Source of the DNA: Ailurus styani
Lineage: Eukaryota; Chordata; Mammalia; Carnivora; Ailuridae
NCBI GenBank assembly: GCA_002007465.1
Contig: LNAC01001207.1
Location: forward strand, 56,406 to 120,405
DNA: 64,000 nt
Direction: 5' to 3'
Shown here: positions 49,240 through 60,260 of the stretch, in pieces
Numbering within the stretch: position 1 is the first letter of the stretch
How the letters are laid out: each line of letters starts with the position of its first letter
Translations under genes and position numbers: made by a program
Notes under the pieces: model-generated
Database searches by the model: none
What the model was told of the DNA's origin: nothing
Seen by the model: only the letters and a program-made list of their open reading frames with translations

Positions 49240-49394
49240 AAGGCATATCAGATTGCTGCTTTCCTGGGATTACTTTACATGGCACCCCTGAATAATTTCC
49301 ACTTGTACTTGGCAATTGGATATTTATTTTATTCTGTACATACTCTGGTTTTACTCAGAAAAAAAAAGGAAAAAAAAGAAAAGAAAAGAATGCA

Positions 49395-49561
49395 GGGGCA
49401 CCTGTGTGGCTCAGTCAGTTAAGCCTCAGACTTTTGCTCAGGTCACCATCCGAGGACCCTGGGAACCAGTTCTGCGTTAGGCTCCCTGCACAGTGGGGAG
49501 TCTGCTTCTCCCTCTCCTGCTGCTGCTCTCTCTCTCTCTCAAATAAATAAAATCTCTTACA
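49395..49561 (+). mobile_element. CAN-type SINE, older
   Basis: Head 'cacctgtgtggctcagtcag', end 'caaataaataaaatctctta', with A-rich flanks. aatgca occurs on both sides. Confidence 0.9.
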
Positions 49562-49794
49562 AGAAAAAAAAATGCAAAAAAGGATAAATTATCTTTGTTC
49601 CTGCCCATCTAAAAAAATTATCTTTTGCGTTTACATTTTATTGATGGATTGGCTATATATAGAATTGTTAGGCTGTACCCCTGGGGGAAATAATACATTA
49701 TATGTTAATTTTAAAAAAGAAAAAAAGAGGGAGAGAAAACATAAAAAAAGAATTGTTAGGTAGTAATAATTTTCTCTGAACATTTTTAAGGCTT

Positions 49795-49975
49795 AGTTTA
49801 ATATAGTGAATAAAACTACAGATAAAATTTTGGTTCTATATGCCTACACTTGTAAAAACTTAACTCCACAGTGCCTTGATTTCTCTACCTGTAAAATGTT
49901 GATAACTATTTCATTGGGTTGCTGTAGAGAATCAGTAACTCAGTAGTTTTTAAACCATTAGAATACAACATAACG
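49795..49975 (-). repeat. MIR SINE, antisense
   Basis: 'tgatttctctacctgtaaaa' then 'tttcattgggttgctgtaga' is the antisense MIR core. Confidence 0.7.
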
Positions 49976-50089
49976 TATAGAAACAATTAAACCAGTCTCA
50001 CCTAGTCACAGTGAGGCATCTATAAACCAAAAGTGAACTTTCTTGCCTTTTTTGTAGGTCATCATTTCCCTGCTCTAATGCATTAGGCT

Positions 50090-51300
50090 CTACTTTTTTA
50101 TTCTTCGTACCTTGAAATTCCACAGTGTTGTTTCTATATATACCTATTTTGTTGATCTTCTTCATTCTTTATCCTTCTTTGCTCATTAGTATTCAGTTGG
50201 ATAGATGGAGCAAATTTGTTTAATCTCTAATTGACAGATTTGAATTGTTTTTACATCTTAGCTATTATGTAGACAGCTATTACAAACATTCTTTGACATT
50301 TTTGGTGCATAATTTAAAAAAAAAAACAGTTTGTGGTATGAAATAGAAATGGGGTTGCTTGGCCAAAGAGATCCTCCCTTTATTAGAAATTGCCAAAGGT
50401 TCCTGAAGTGGATGTACTCAGTGCCCGAGTGCTCCAAATGACCCACAATTTTGCCAATACTTTTTTTTAAGATTTTATTTATTTATTTATTTGAGACAGA
50501 CAGAGAGAGAGAGAGGAGGAGTGGAGAGAGAGAAGCAGACTTCCCTCTGAGCAGGGAAGCCAACACAGGGCTCCATCTCAGGACCCTGAGATCATGACTT
50601 GAGCCAAAGGCAGACAGTTAGCCATCTGAGCCACACAGGTGCCCCAATTTTGCTAATACTTACTGTTATTAAAGTATTTGATTTTCATTATGTAAATAAG
50701 TTTGTACTGATATCTCATTATGATTTGATTTTTTATTTCCTTATGAAAAATAATGTAGAGCATCTTTTCATGTTTGTAGTAACCATTCATTTAATGCCTT
50801 TTGTGAAGTACTTGTGAATTGCTTAAGTCATTTGCTTAAAATTTTAATGACTTACTTGTCTTTGCGTTAATTGATTGTGGGACTATTTTTCAGTTATATG
50901 CATTATGAATATTTTCTCCACCTGTGACTTGCCTTTTCAAATTTATAATGCTATCTTTTGAAATTGGTATTTTTTACTTTGATGAAGTTCAATGGTTGAT
51001 TTTCTTCTCTTATAGCTATGCTTTTTGTAGACTAAGAAATCTTTGGTTTCCTCAAGTTCTTGACAATATTATTCCATTTTTTCTTTTAGAATCTTTATAC
51101 TTTCAGCTTTCAAATTTAGGCTAATATTACAATTCAAATAATAATTTTTCCCATTAAGGTAGGAGTTCAGGTTCATTGTTTTTATACAAACAATTAGTTT
51201 AGCACCATGACATTTTTCTGTCCCTGAATTGCACTGATCTCCATTGAAAATTAACTGTGCTTGGAGCTATTTCTGCTTTCTTTATCTTTCCTTCAATAAT
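50090..51300 (-). mobile_element. Decayed L1M, antisense
   Basis: The order of antisense LINE-1 3' sequence is kept ('gaaatggggttgcttggcca', 'tgtgacttgccttttcaaat'), with a SINE inserted at 50465-50645. No frame survives. Confidence 0.6.
50447..50662 (-). mobile_element. CAN-type SINE with 17-bp target duplication
   Basis: Antisense copy at about 50465-50645 ending 'tctgagccacacaggtgccc'. The flanks aattttgccaatacttt and aattttgctaatactta are nearly identical. Confidence 0.94.
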
Positions 51301-51474
51301 GTACTGATCTATCTTTACATAAATACAAGGCCACCCCTAACATATGCAAGACCCTGTAGGATCCCTGTCTAGATTAAAAAAAACTTATTAAAATTATATT
51401 TAAAAATCCATGGCTCATGTGGAATACAATTATTTATAGATGAACACTTAAAATAATGGATAAAAATATATTTG

Positions 51475-51945
51475 TTGTTGTATTACGTTGCTAAGGCTGC
51501 CATAACAAAGTACCACAAACTGAATAGCTTAAACAACAGAAATGTACTGTGCACAGTTCTGGAGCTTAGAAGGCCAGGATTAAAGTATCAGCCAGGTTGG
51601 TTTCTTCTCTTGGCTATGAAGGTGAATCTACTCTGTGCCTTCTCCAGCCTTCTACTGGTTTACTGGAAACTTTGGCTTGTAGACACATCATCTAGAGCTC
51701 TGCCTTCATGTCCTCATGGCATTCCATCTCTGCTTATGTCCCTGAGTCCAAATTTTCCCTTGTAATATGGACACCAGTCATATTGGAGTAAGGCCCACTG
51801 TACTCCACTATGACTACATCTTAATTAACTACATCTTTAATGACCCTATTTCCAAATAAGGTCAAATTCTGAGGTACTGGGGGTTAAAACTTCAATATAT
51901 GAATTTGGAGGGGGAAAACAATTCAACTCCTAATAATTCTCCAAT
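51475..51945. repeat. Ancient mammalian interspersed repeat, nearly complete
   Basis: It begins 'tgttgtattacgttgctaag', has 'agtaccacaaactgaatagc', and ends 'atatgaatttggagggggaa'. It looks like an old LTR-type element, but the family name is uncertain. The 97-codon frame inside it is not a gene. Confidence 0.6.
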
Positions 51946-53436
51946 CAGTGAACATACATTGACTTAACTCTTTGCAGTATCTAGGACCTTCACTACAATG
52001 TTGATATCAGCCATCTGAAGTTTGAGGAAGCACAGAATAGACCTAATTATTTCCCCTTTACACAGATTTGATTTCCTTATTTGAATGGTAATGAACCCTG
52101 CATGGTGGAGTGACTGGCAGTGAGAGCACCTTGTTCAGGTGAGTAAGAAATGAGGCAGGAAAAAGCTATCCGGTGTTATACCTTCTGAAGTCAAATAGAA
52201 GGAGGTTTCCTTTTCAACATCATGGTGGCAAGTTCTGCTTCCTGAAGAGATACAGAAAGTAATAAAAGATTTTCACTATAATTAGGGGACAGAGTCTGAA
52301 CAGTATACTTAGGGAGGTCAGTTATTATACTTTCCTAATACCATGTCTCAGCACAATGAAAGTGAGAGAGATGTGAAAATGGTTAGAGCTGTTTTGAAAG
52401 CTCAGGTAAAGTCAGTCACCATGAACTTGCAGTGGTTCCCATCTGATCATTTTGATTAGTGCTTCTAGAGGTTGCTCTGTGGTAAGGGGGTAGCAGGAGA
52501 CAGTGACACTGGGAGTAGTAGTTGTGATGGATAGATGGTTGTTGAGGTTATTCACATGAGTATGGTTGAAATGATGAACTATGAAGATAAGGTTTTATAG
52601 AAAACAACTGTAAAAGAAAAGAGGGATGAAAGGATTGGGAAAAATAAATATATAGAGAGAGTTTGAAGGAATTGATATAGAAAACATGGAATGAATTAAG
52701 AAACACTAGAAAGATATGGTGGTATAGTTAGAGTGAGTTGCTCAAGAATTCAGAAATTGAGTAGCTCTGAGGTGTGACACGTTTCAGGCCATGTCCATGC
52801 GTGACTGACTGAGTATCTACAATGGAGATAAAAGCCAATACAACTGAGCTATGAGGAGCTACATAGGAGCTATGAGACTATGAATGTTGATGAGCTTTCA
52901 ACATAGTTATACTGAAGTGTCCCAGGATTCTCATGTTAATATCCTCAAAAAGATCTTCTTCCATCAAAACTAATTTTCCAAATATTTTTTCTGTCTCTCC
53001 CCTCACAACCCTACAAAACACAAATCACATTAGTATAGCTAGAATACTATAGCAACCAACCTTAACTAGCTTCTCAATACAGCTCACAAATCTTTGAATG
53101 TTCTATTGAAGCCTGGGGTTTAGAGAAGGGCTATGAACCAGGTGTTCAAGTCCTAAATGCATCCTACAGAGAGACCCTTTTGAATGAGGAGAACTTTAGG
53201 AGGGTAAACCAGGAAAGGACAAATCTGCCTACTGCACATTCATTTCAGGAAGCCATGCCCACCTAATCTTGAAAAACGGTGTGGTTGGTCTAACAAGGAA
53301 CTTCCACAAGAGTTTGGATGTCATGTCTGCTTGGAGCCACCATGGCATTTGGTACTGTGGAAGATGCAAGAGATGAGGAAACTCTGGTACTATCCCAAGA
53401 TGTCATGTTTCACTTGGGGAGAAAACTTCCTCCAGT
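51946..53436. other. Intergenic, no gene recognised
   Basis: No coding region or confident repeat. Confidence 0.45.
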
Positions 53437-53741
53437 GAAGAAGGAGAGAGAAGGAGAGGGAGAGCAAGAGGGAGGAGGAGGAGGAAGAGAAGGACGAGGA
53501 GGAGAGGAAGAGGAAGGAGGAGGAGAAAGAGGAAGAAGAAAGAAGAAGGAGAGGAGGAGGACGAGAAGGAGGAGGTGGAAGGAGAAAATGACAATGACAA
53601 CTATGAAGATGACTAGGTGGAGAAGGGGAGGACAAGAAAGAAGAGGAAGATAAGGCAGAGGTAGGAAAGAAAGAGAGAATGGGGACAAGATAGGAAGAGG
53701 GAGAAGGAGGTAAAAGAAGAAAAAGAGGGAGAGGAAGGGAG
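53437..53741 (+). repeat. Polypurine (GA/GGA/GAA) tract, about 300 bases
   Basis: The plus strand is almost wholly G and A, apart from a short mixed stretch at about 53587-53622. Long frames here on both strands are low-complexity products, not genes. Confidence 0.95.
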
Positions 53742-53879
53742 TCTGGCACTTTTTTCTACTTTCCTAATACCAAATGTTTAACTTACCGGAGCTAAAAAAT
53801 AAAAAATAAATAAAATAAATAAAACAGACAAAGAAAAAGAAATTGCAACCAGAGATAAATCCAAAATTACAATATTAGC

Positions 53880-54180
53880 CAGATACCCAAAATAAAGCTT
53901 TGTGTCTTTCCTGTAAACCTGGACTCCCTAACAAAAACCGTTCTAGCCCAGATTATTGCTATGGTGATAACTTAAAAAAAAATCCTGACCTTTGTGAATA
54001 TGATGATGGCAAATCACCATAAACAGATTACTGTAAACTTAATAGTCATGGTAAACTTTTGTGTGATTTGTTCCCCTATAAATATAGGTTGGCTTGTGGA
54101 ATTGTGAGGCATAGCTTCTGAAGTCTGACAGCTTTGAACTCTACAAATAAAGCCTTACTTTCTGTTTTTAAATACTTTTT
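53880..54180 (+). other. Possible LTR-like fragment
   Basis: 'cctataaatatagg' (TATA-like) at about 54074 and 'acaaataaagcc' (poly(A)-signal-like) about 70 bases later have LTR-type spacing. No termini or family identified. Confidence 0.25.
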
Positions 54181-54313
54181 TTCCCAAATCATCATTTGAC
54201 ATATCATGCTTCAAGGAAAGCTGAGAAAAAAGAAGAGAATAACAGCAAGGGCCTACATGCGGAGAGAGAGGAAGATCTGCATAAGTTTAACTGTTCAGAC
54301 TGAGTGAGGCAAC

Positions 54314-54477
54314 TTCACCAAATTTCTTTCATTTATTTATGACTATGAAAAAAATAATGATTATATGTAGTATTTTATTTATTTTTTGTTTTAATTTTCT
54401 TATGTTATATTAGTCACTATACAGTACATCATTAGTTTTTGATGTAGTGTTCCATGATTCACAGTTTCACCAAATTT
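54314..54477 (-). mobile_element. Short L1 3' end with target duplication and non-L1 spacer
   Basis: ttcaccaaattt occurs at 54314-54325 and 54466-54477. Between them, on plus, come a short T-rich run, about 30 non-L1 bases, a second T-rich run, then antisense L1 3' UTR. The double tail suggests a 3' transduction. Confidence 0.7.
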
Positions 54478-54955
54478 GAAAAAGAACTATGGAAAGACCT
54501 CCATCTGGAAGTCCTCCTGCCTCTCCTGATAAGAATTGGGAGGGCCTCAGAATCAGAGCTACATAGGTACACACAAAAGCACCAAAAATTTGTCAACACC
54601 TCTTCAAACTGACACATTTTTTTCTTTTTTTTTTTTTTTTGCCCCAGAGGTACAGGTCTCTGAATCATCGGGCTTACATCTTTCACAGCATTCACCAAAG
54701 CACAAACCCTCCCCAATGTCCATGACCCATCCACCCTATCCCTACCCTCCCACACCCCAGTAACCCTCAGTTTGTTTTGTGAGATTAGGAGTCATCTCTT
54801 ATGAGTTGTCTCCTTCCCCATCCCATCTTGTTTCATTATTTTTCCCTCCCTACCCTCCACGACCCCCCACCCTGGCCCTCAAGTTCCTCATATCAGAGAG
54901 ATCATATGATAATTGTCTTTCTCTGACTGACTTATTTCTCTCAACATAATACCCT

Positions 54956-57900
54956 CTAGTTCCATCCACATCGTTGCAAATGGCAAGATTTCATTTCTTT
55001 TGATAGCTGCATAGAATTCCATTGTATATATATATACCACCTCTTCTTTATCCATTCATCTGTTGATGGACATCTAGGTTCTTTCCATAGTTTGGCTATT
55101 GTGGACATTGCAGCTATAAACATTCGGGTGCACATGCCCCTGAGGATCACTACCTTTGTATCTTTAGGGTAAATAACCAGTACTGCAATTGCTGGGTCGT
55201 AGGGTAGCTCCATTTTGAACTTTTTGAGGAATCTCCTCACTGTTTTTCACAGTGGCTGCACCAGCTTGAATTCCCACCATCAGTGTAGGAGGGTTCCCCT
55301 TTCTCCGCAACCTCGCCAACATCAGTCTTTTCCTGACTTGTTGATTTTAGCCATTCTGACTGGTGTGAGGTGGTATCTCACTGTGGTTTGGATTAGTATT
55401 GCTCTGATGCCCAGTGATGTTGAGCACTTTCTCATGTGTCTGCTGGCCATTTGGATGTCTTCTTTGGAGAAATGTCTGTTCATGTCTTCTGCCCATTTCT
55501 TGACTGGGTTGTTTGTTTTATGGGTGTTGAGTTTGAGAAGCTTTTTTTTCGATTGTGGATACAAGCCCTTTATCTGATATGTCATTTGCAAATATCTCCT
55601 CCCATTATGTCAGTTGTCTTAGTTTTGTTGACTGTTTCCTTTGCTGTGCAAAAGCTTTTAATCTTGATGAAGTCCCAATAGTTCATTTTTGCCCTTGCTT
55701 CCCTTGCCTTTGGTGATGTTCCTAGGAAGAAGTTGCTGCGGTTGAGGTCGAAGAGGTTGCTGCCTGTGTTCTCCTCAAGGATTTTGATGGATTCCTTTCT
55801 CACATTGAGGTCTTTTATCCATTTTGAGTCTATTTTTGTGTGTGGTGTCAGGAAATGATCCAGTTTCATTTTTCTGCATGTGGCTGACCAGTTTTCCCAA
55901 CACCATTTGTTGAAGAGACTGTCTTTTTCCCACTGGACATTCTTTCCTGCTTTGTCGAANCTATTCTGTTCCACTGATCTATGTGTCTGTTTTTGTGCCA
56001 GTACCATACTGTCTTGATGATGACAGTTTTGTAATAGAGCTTGAGGTCTGGAATTGTGATGCCGCCAAATTTGCATTTTTTTTCCTACATTCCTTTGGCT
56101 ATTCGGGGTCTTTTCTGGTTCCATATAAATTTTAGGATTATTTGTTCCATTTCTTTGAAGTAAATTGCTGGTATTTTGATGGGGATTGCATTAAATGTGT
56201 AGATTGCTCTAGGTAGCATAGACATTTTCACAATATTTATTCTACCCATCCATGAGCATGGAATGTTTTTCCACTTCTTTGTGTCTTCCTCAATTTCTTT
56301 CATGAGTACTTTATAGTTTTCTGAATACAGATTCTTTGCCTCTTTGGTTAGGTTTATTCCTAGGTATCTTATGGTTTTGGGTGCAATTGTAAATGGGATT
56401 GACTCTTTAATTTCTCTTTCTTCTGTTTTGTTGTTGGTATATAGAAATGCAACTGATTTCTGTGCATTGATTTTATATCCTGACACTTGACTGAATTCCT
56501 GTATGAGTGCTAGCAGTTTTGGAGTGGAGTCCTTTGGGTTTTCCACATAAAGTATCATATCATCTGCAAAGAGTGAGAGTTTGACCTCTTCCTTGCCGAT
56601 TTGGATGCCTTTTATTTCTTTTTGTTGTCTGATTGCTGAGGCTAGGACTTCTAGTACTATGTTGAATAGCAGTGGTGATAGTGGACAGCCTTGCCGTGTT
56701 CCTGACTTTAGGGGAAAAGCTCTCAGTTTTTCTCCATTGAGAATGATATTCGCTGTGGGTTTTTCGTAGATGGCTTTGATGATATTGAGGTATGTACCCT
56801 CTATGCCTACACTATGAAGAGTTTTGATTAAGAAAGGGTGCTGTACTTTGTCAAATGCTTTTTCAGCATCTATTGAGAGGATCATATGGTTCTTGTTCTT
56901 TCTTTTATTAATGTCTTGTATCACATTGATTGATTTGCGAATGTTAAACCAACCTTGCATCCCAGGAATAAATCCCACTTGGTCGTGGTGAATAATCCTT
57001 TTTATGTGCTGCTGGATCCTATTGGCTAGTATTTTGTTGAGGATTTTTGCATCCGTATTCATCAAAGATATTGGTCTGTAATTCTCCTTCTTGATGGGGT
57101 CTTTGCCTGGTTTGGGGATCAAGGTAATGCTGGCCTCATAAAAGGAGTTTGGAAGTTTTCCTTCCAATTCTATTTTTTGGAACAGTTTCAGGAGAATAGG
57201 TATTAATTCTTCTTTAAATGTTTGGTAGAATTCCCCTGGGAAGCCGTCTGGCCCTGGGCTCTTGTTCGTTGGGAGATTTTTGATGACTGCTTCAATCTCC
57301 TTACTGGTGATGGGTCTATTCAGGTCTTCAGTTTCTTCCTGGTTCAGTTTTGGTAGTTTATATTTCTCTAAGAATGCATCCATTTCTTCCAGATTGTCAA
57401 ATTTGCTGGTGTAGAGTTGCTCATAATATGTTCTTAGAATTGTTTGTATTTCTTTGGTGTTGGTTGTGATCTCTCCTCTTTCATTCATGATTTTATTAAT
57501 TTGAGTCCTTTCTCTTTTCTTTTGGATAAGTCTGGCCAGGGGTTTATCAATCTTATTAATTCTTTCAAAGAACCAGCTCCTAGTTTCATTGATTTGTTCC
57601 ACTGTTCTTTTGGTTTCTATTTCATTGATTTCTGCTCTGATCTTTATGATTTCTCTTCTCCTGCTGGGTGTAGCCTTTCTTTGCTGTTCTTTCTCTAGCT
57701 TTTGTAGGTGTAGAGTTAGGTTGTGTACTTGAGACCTTTCTTGTTTCTTGAGAAAGGCTTGTATTGCTATATACTTTCCTCTTAGGACTGCTTTTGCTGT
57801 GTCCCAAAGATTTTGAACAGTTGTGTTTTCATTTTCATTTGTTTCCATGAATTTTTTTAATTCTTCTTTAATTTCCTGGTTGACCCATTCATTCTTGAGT

Positions 57901-58656
57901 AGGGTGTTCTTCAGCCTCCATGTATTTGAGGTCTTTCCAACTTTCCTTTTGTGGTTGAGTTCTAGTTTCAGAGCATTATGGTCTGAAAATATGCAGGGAA
58001 TGATCCCAATCTTTTGGTACCTGTTGAGACCTGATTTGTGACCCAGAATATGGTCTATTCTGGAGAATGTTCCATGTGCACTGGAGAAGAATGTGTATTC
58101 TGTTGTTTTGGGATGGAATGTTCTGAATATATCTGTGATGTCCAACTGGTCCAGGGTGTCATTTAAAGCCTTTATTTCCTTGTTGATCTTTTGCTTTGAT
58201 GATCTGTCCATTTCAGTAAGGGGGGTGTTAAAGTCCCCTACTAGTATTGTATTATTGTCAATGTGTTTCTTTGATTTTCTTATTAATTGGTTTAAAAAAT
58301 TGGCTGCTCCCATGTTAGGGGCATAGATATTTATGATTGTTAGATCTTCTTGTTGGACAGATCCTTTTAGTATGATATAGTGTCCTTCTTCATCTCTTAT
58401 GATNCTTAAAGTCTAATTTATCTGATATAAGGATTGCCACTCCAGCTTTCTTTTACTGTCCATTGGCATGGTAAGTTGTTTTCCACCACCTCACTTTAAA
58501 TCTGGAGGTGTCTTTGCGTGTAAGATGAGTTTCTTGTAGACAGCATATCGATGGGTCTTGTTTTTTTATCCATTCTGATACCCTGTGTCTTTTAGTTGGG
58601 GCATTTAGTCCATTTACATTCAGAGTAACTATTGAGAGATATACATTTAGAGCCAT
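54956..58656 (-). pseudogene. L1 ORF2 (endonuclease/reverse transcriptase), broken
   Basis: Encodes the L1 retrotransposition enzyme. The frame begins at 58656 with endonuclease motifs (NVNGLNAP, LQETH), then shifts between 58404 (an N) and 58313. The main open block, 742 codons at 58313-56085, holds the endonuclease end (GDFN at 26-29, SDHN at 110-113) and the reverse-transcriptase core (SPGPDGF at 352-358, IDAEKAFD at 481-488, FADD at 582-585), so key residues are kept there. The C-terminal part continues in other frames at 56124-55582, 55591-55322 and 55240-54956. At least three frame changes and one further stop make it non-functional as assembled. Some breaks near N bases could be sequencing errors. 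Confidence 0.93.
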
Positions 58657-58735
58657 TGTATTGCCTGTAAGGTGACTGTTACTGTATATTGTGTTTCTTC
58701 CTTTCTGGTCTATGTTTCTTTAAGGTTCTCTTTGC

Positions 58736-59653
58736 TTAGAGGACCCCTTTCAATATTTCCTGTAGGGCTGGCTTGGTGTTTGCAAATTCCTTGAGTTTTT
58801 GTTTGTCCTGGAAGATTTTTATCTCTCCTTCTATTTTCAGTGAGAGCCTAGCTGGATATAGTATTCTTGGCTGCAGATTTTTCTCATTTAGTGCTCTGAA
58901 TACATCATGCCAGCTCTTTCTGGCCTGCCAGGTCTCTGTGGATAGGTCTGCTGACAATCTAATATTTCTACCATTGTATGTTATAGACCTCTTGTCCCGA
59001 GCTGCTTTCAGGATTTTCTCTTTGTCACTAAGACTTGTAAGTTTTACTATTAGATGACGGGGTGTGGACCTATTTTTATTAATTTTGGGGGGGCTTCTCT
59101 GTGCCTCCTGGATTTTGATGCTTGTTCCCTTTGCCAGATTAGGGAAATTCTGTATTAAGATCTGCTCCAATATACCTTCTCTCTCTCTCTCTCTCTCTCC
59201 CTCTTCTGGAATCCCAATTATTCTAATATTGTTTCATATTATAGCATCACTTATCTCTCGAATTCTCTTCTCATGGTCCAGTAGTTGTTTGTCTCTCTTT
59301 TCATCCTCTTCTTTTTTCTCTGACATTTTGTCTTCTAAATCACTAATTCTGTCTTCTGCTTCATTTATCCTAGCAGTAAGAGCCTCCATTTTCAATTGCA
59401 CCTCATTAATAGCTTTTTTGATTTCAGTTTGGTTAGGTCTTAGTTATTTTATTTCTCCAGAAAGCTTTTTTATTTCTTTAGCGAGGGCTTCTCTATTATC
59501 TTCCATGGCTTTTTCGAGCCCAGCCAGCACCTTAAGAATCGTCATTCTGAACTCTAGTTCTGTCATATTACTAATGTCCACATTGATTAGGTCCCTAGCC
59601 ATCATTACTGTCTCTTGTTCTTTTTTTTGTGTTGATTTTTTCTGCCTTGTCAT
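58736..59653 (-). pseudogene. L1 ORF1 (RNA-binding protein), broken
   Basis: L1 ORF1 protein coats L1 RNA as a trimer. The N-terminal piece (59653-59444) ends at an in-frame stop. A charged coiled-coil-like region follows, with a second stop near 59230. The C-terminal RNA-binding part is open at 59170-58736 and includes FPNLAKGTSIKIQEAQRSP, RHLIVKL and ARDKRSITYNG. Both open pieces are in the same frame, so the breaks are stop codons rather than shifts. A (CT)n run at about 59179-59203 lies in the middle. Confidence 0.88.
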
Positions 59654-59934
59654 TTTATGCAGATAAGAATAGATGGATGAGAGAAGAAAATACTAAAGGG
59701 TAGCAATGACCCCAGAGAAGTATACACTAACCTACTCAGAAGAGACCTGGAACTTCCAGAAAGCGGTCAATTTTCTGTTCCTAGAATTGCTGCTCTTCTT
59801 CCCTTTGATCTCAGGTAGAATTTGTAAGGTGTTCAGAATAGTTTGATAGCTATCTGTGTGAATTCCTGGGACCTGATCATAATCGGTCTCCTACTCCTCC
59901 GCCATCTTGCTGCTACCTCGGCTGATTAACTCTT

Positions 59935-60129
59935 AAACATTGACAATTCCTCAGTGAACAAAACAGGCAATATTCCTGCCTTCATGAAGCTTCATTTAGA
60001 TGAAATAGGTTGGAGGAAATTGTAATCCAGAAGATGGTATGAAGCACCAAGATGGAAGGTGGAGCCATCCTGCCATCAGAGTCTAGGAAAATGTCTGAGC
60101 ACTGAGACTTGATGTGGTTTTGGAATATA
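59935..60129. repeat. Possible ancient interspersed repeat
   Basis: 'gtgaacaaaacaggcaatat' followed by 'cctgccttcatgaagcttca' is typical of an old mammalian repeat that I cannot name. The L1 may have inserted at its edge. Confidence 0.35.
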
Positions 60130-60260
60130 GGTGAGGCTTGGTGGGGTGAAGTCCAAAGCCAAAGATCAAGAAAGAATTCTTGAGACACCTTCAGTGCAAA
60201 ATGATGGTTTTATTAAAGCACAGGGGACAGGACCTCAGGCAGAAAGAGCTGCTGCACCCC
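60130..60260 (-). other. Possible LTR fragment
   Basis: 'agaaagaattcttgagacac', then 'ggttttattaaagcacaggg', then 'cagaaagagctgctgcaccc' resembles a dispersed LTR-type sequence. The minus strand carries AATAAA at about 60209-60214. No coding part is seen. Confidence 0.35.

Larger units (their letters stand above)
54617..59921 (-). mobile_element. Near full-length LINE-1, antisense
   Basis: About 5.3 kb. The poly(A) tail reads as poly(T) at 54617-54640, then 3' UTR, broken ORF2 (54956-58656), broken ORF1 (58736-59653) and a short 5' region ending near 'gccatcttgctgctacctcg'. It is much better preserved than the L1M copies, so insertion is relatively recent. Single N bases lie at 55960 and 58404. 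The 5' UTR looks shortened. I found no clear target duplication. Confidence 0.92.

Noticed and set aside
53318..53749. Overlapping 92-119-codon frames on both strands, rich in E/R/K or S/F/L
   Set aside because: They are translations of the polypurine tract. The composition is forced by the repeat.
56581..58326. Plus-strand frames of 62-84 codons across the L1
   Set aside because: Antisense shadows of L1 ORF2.
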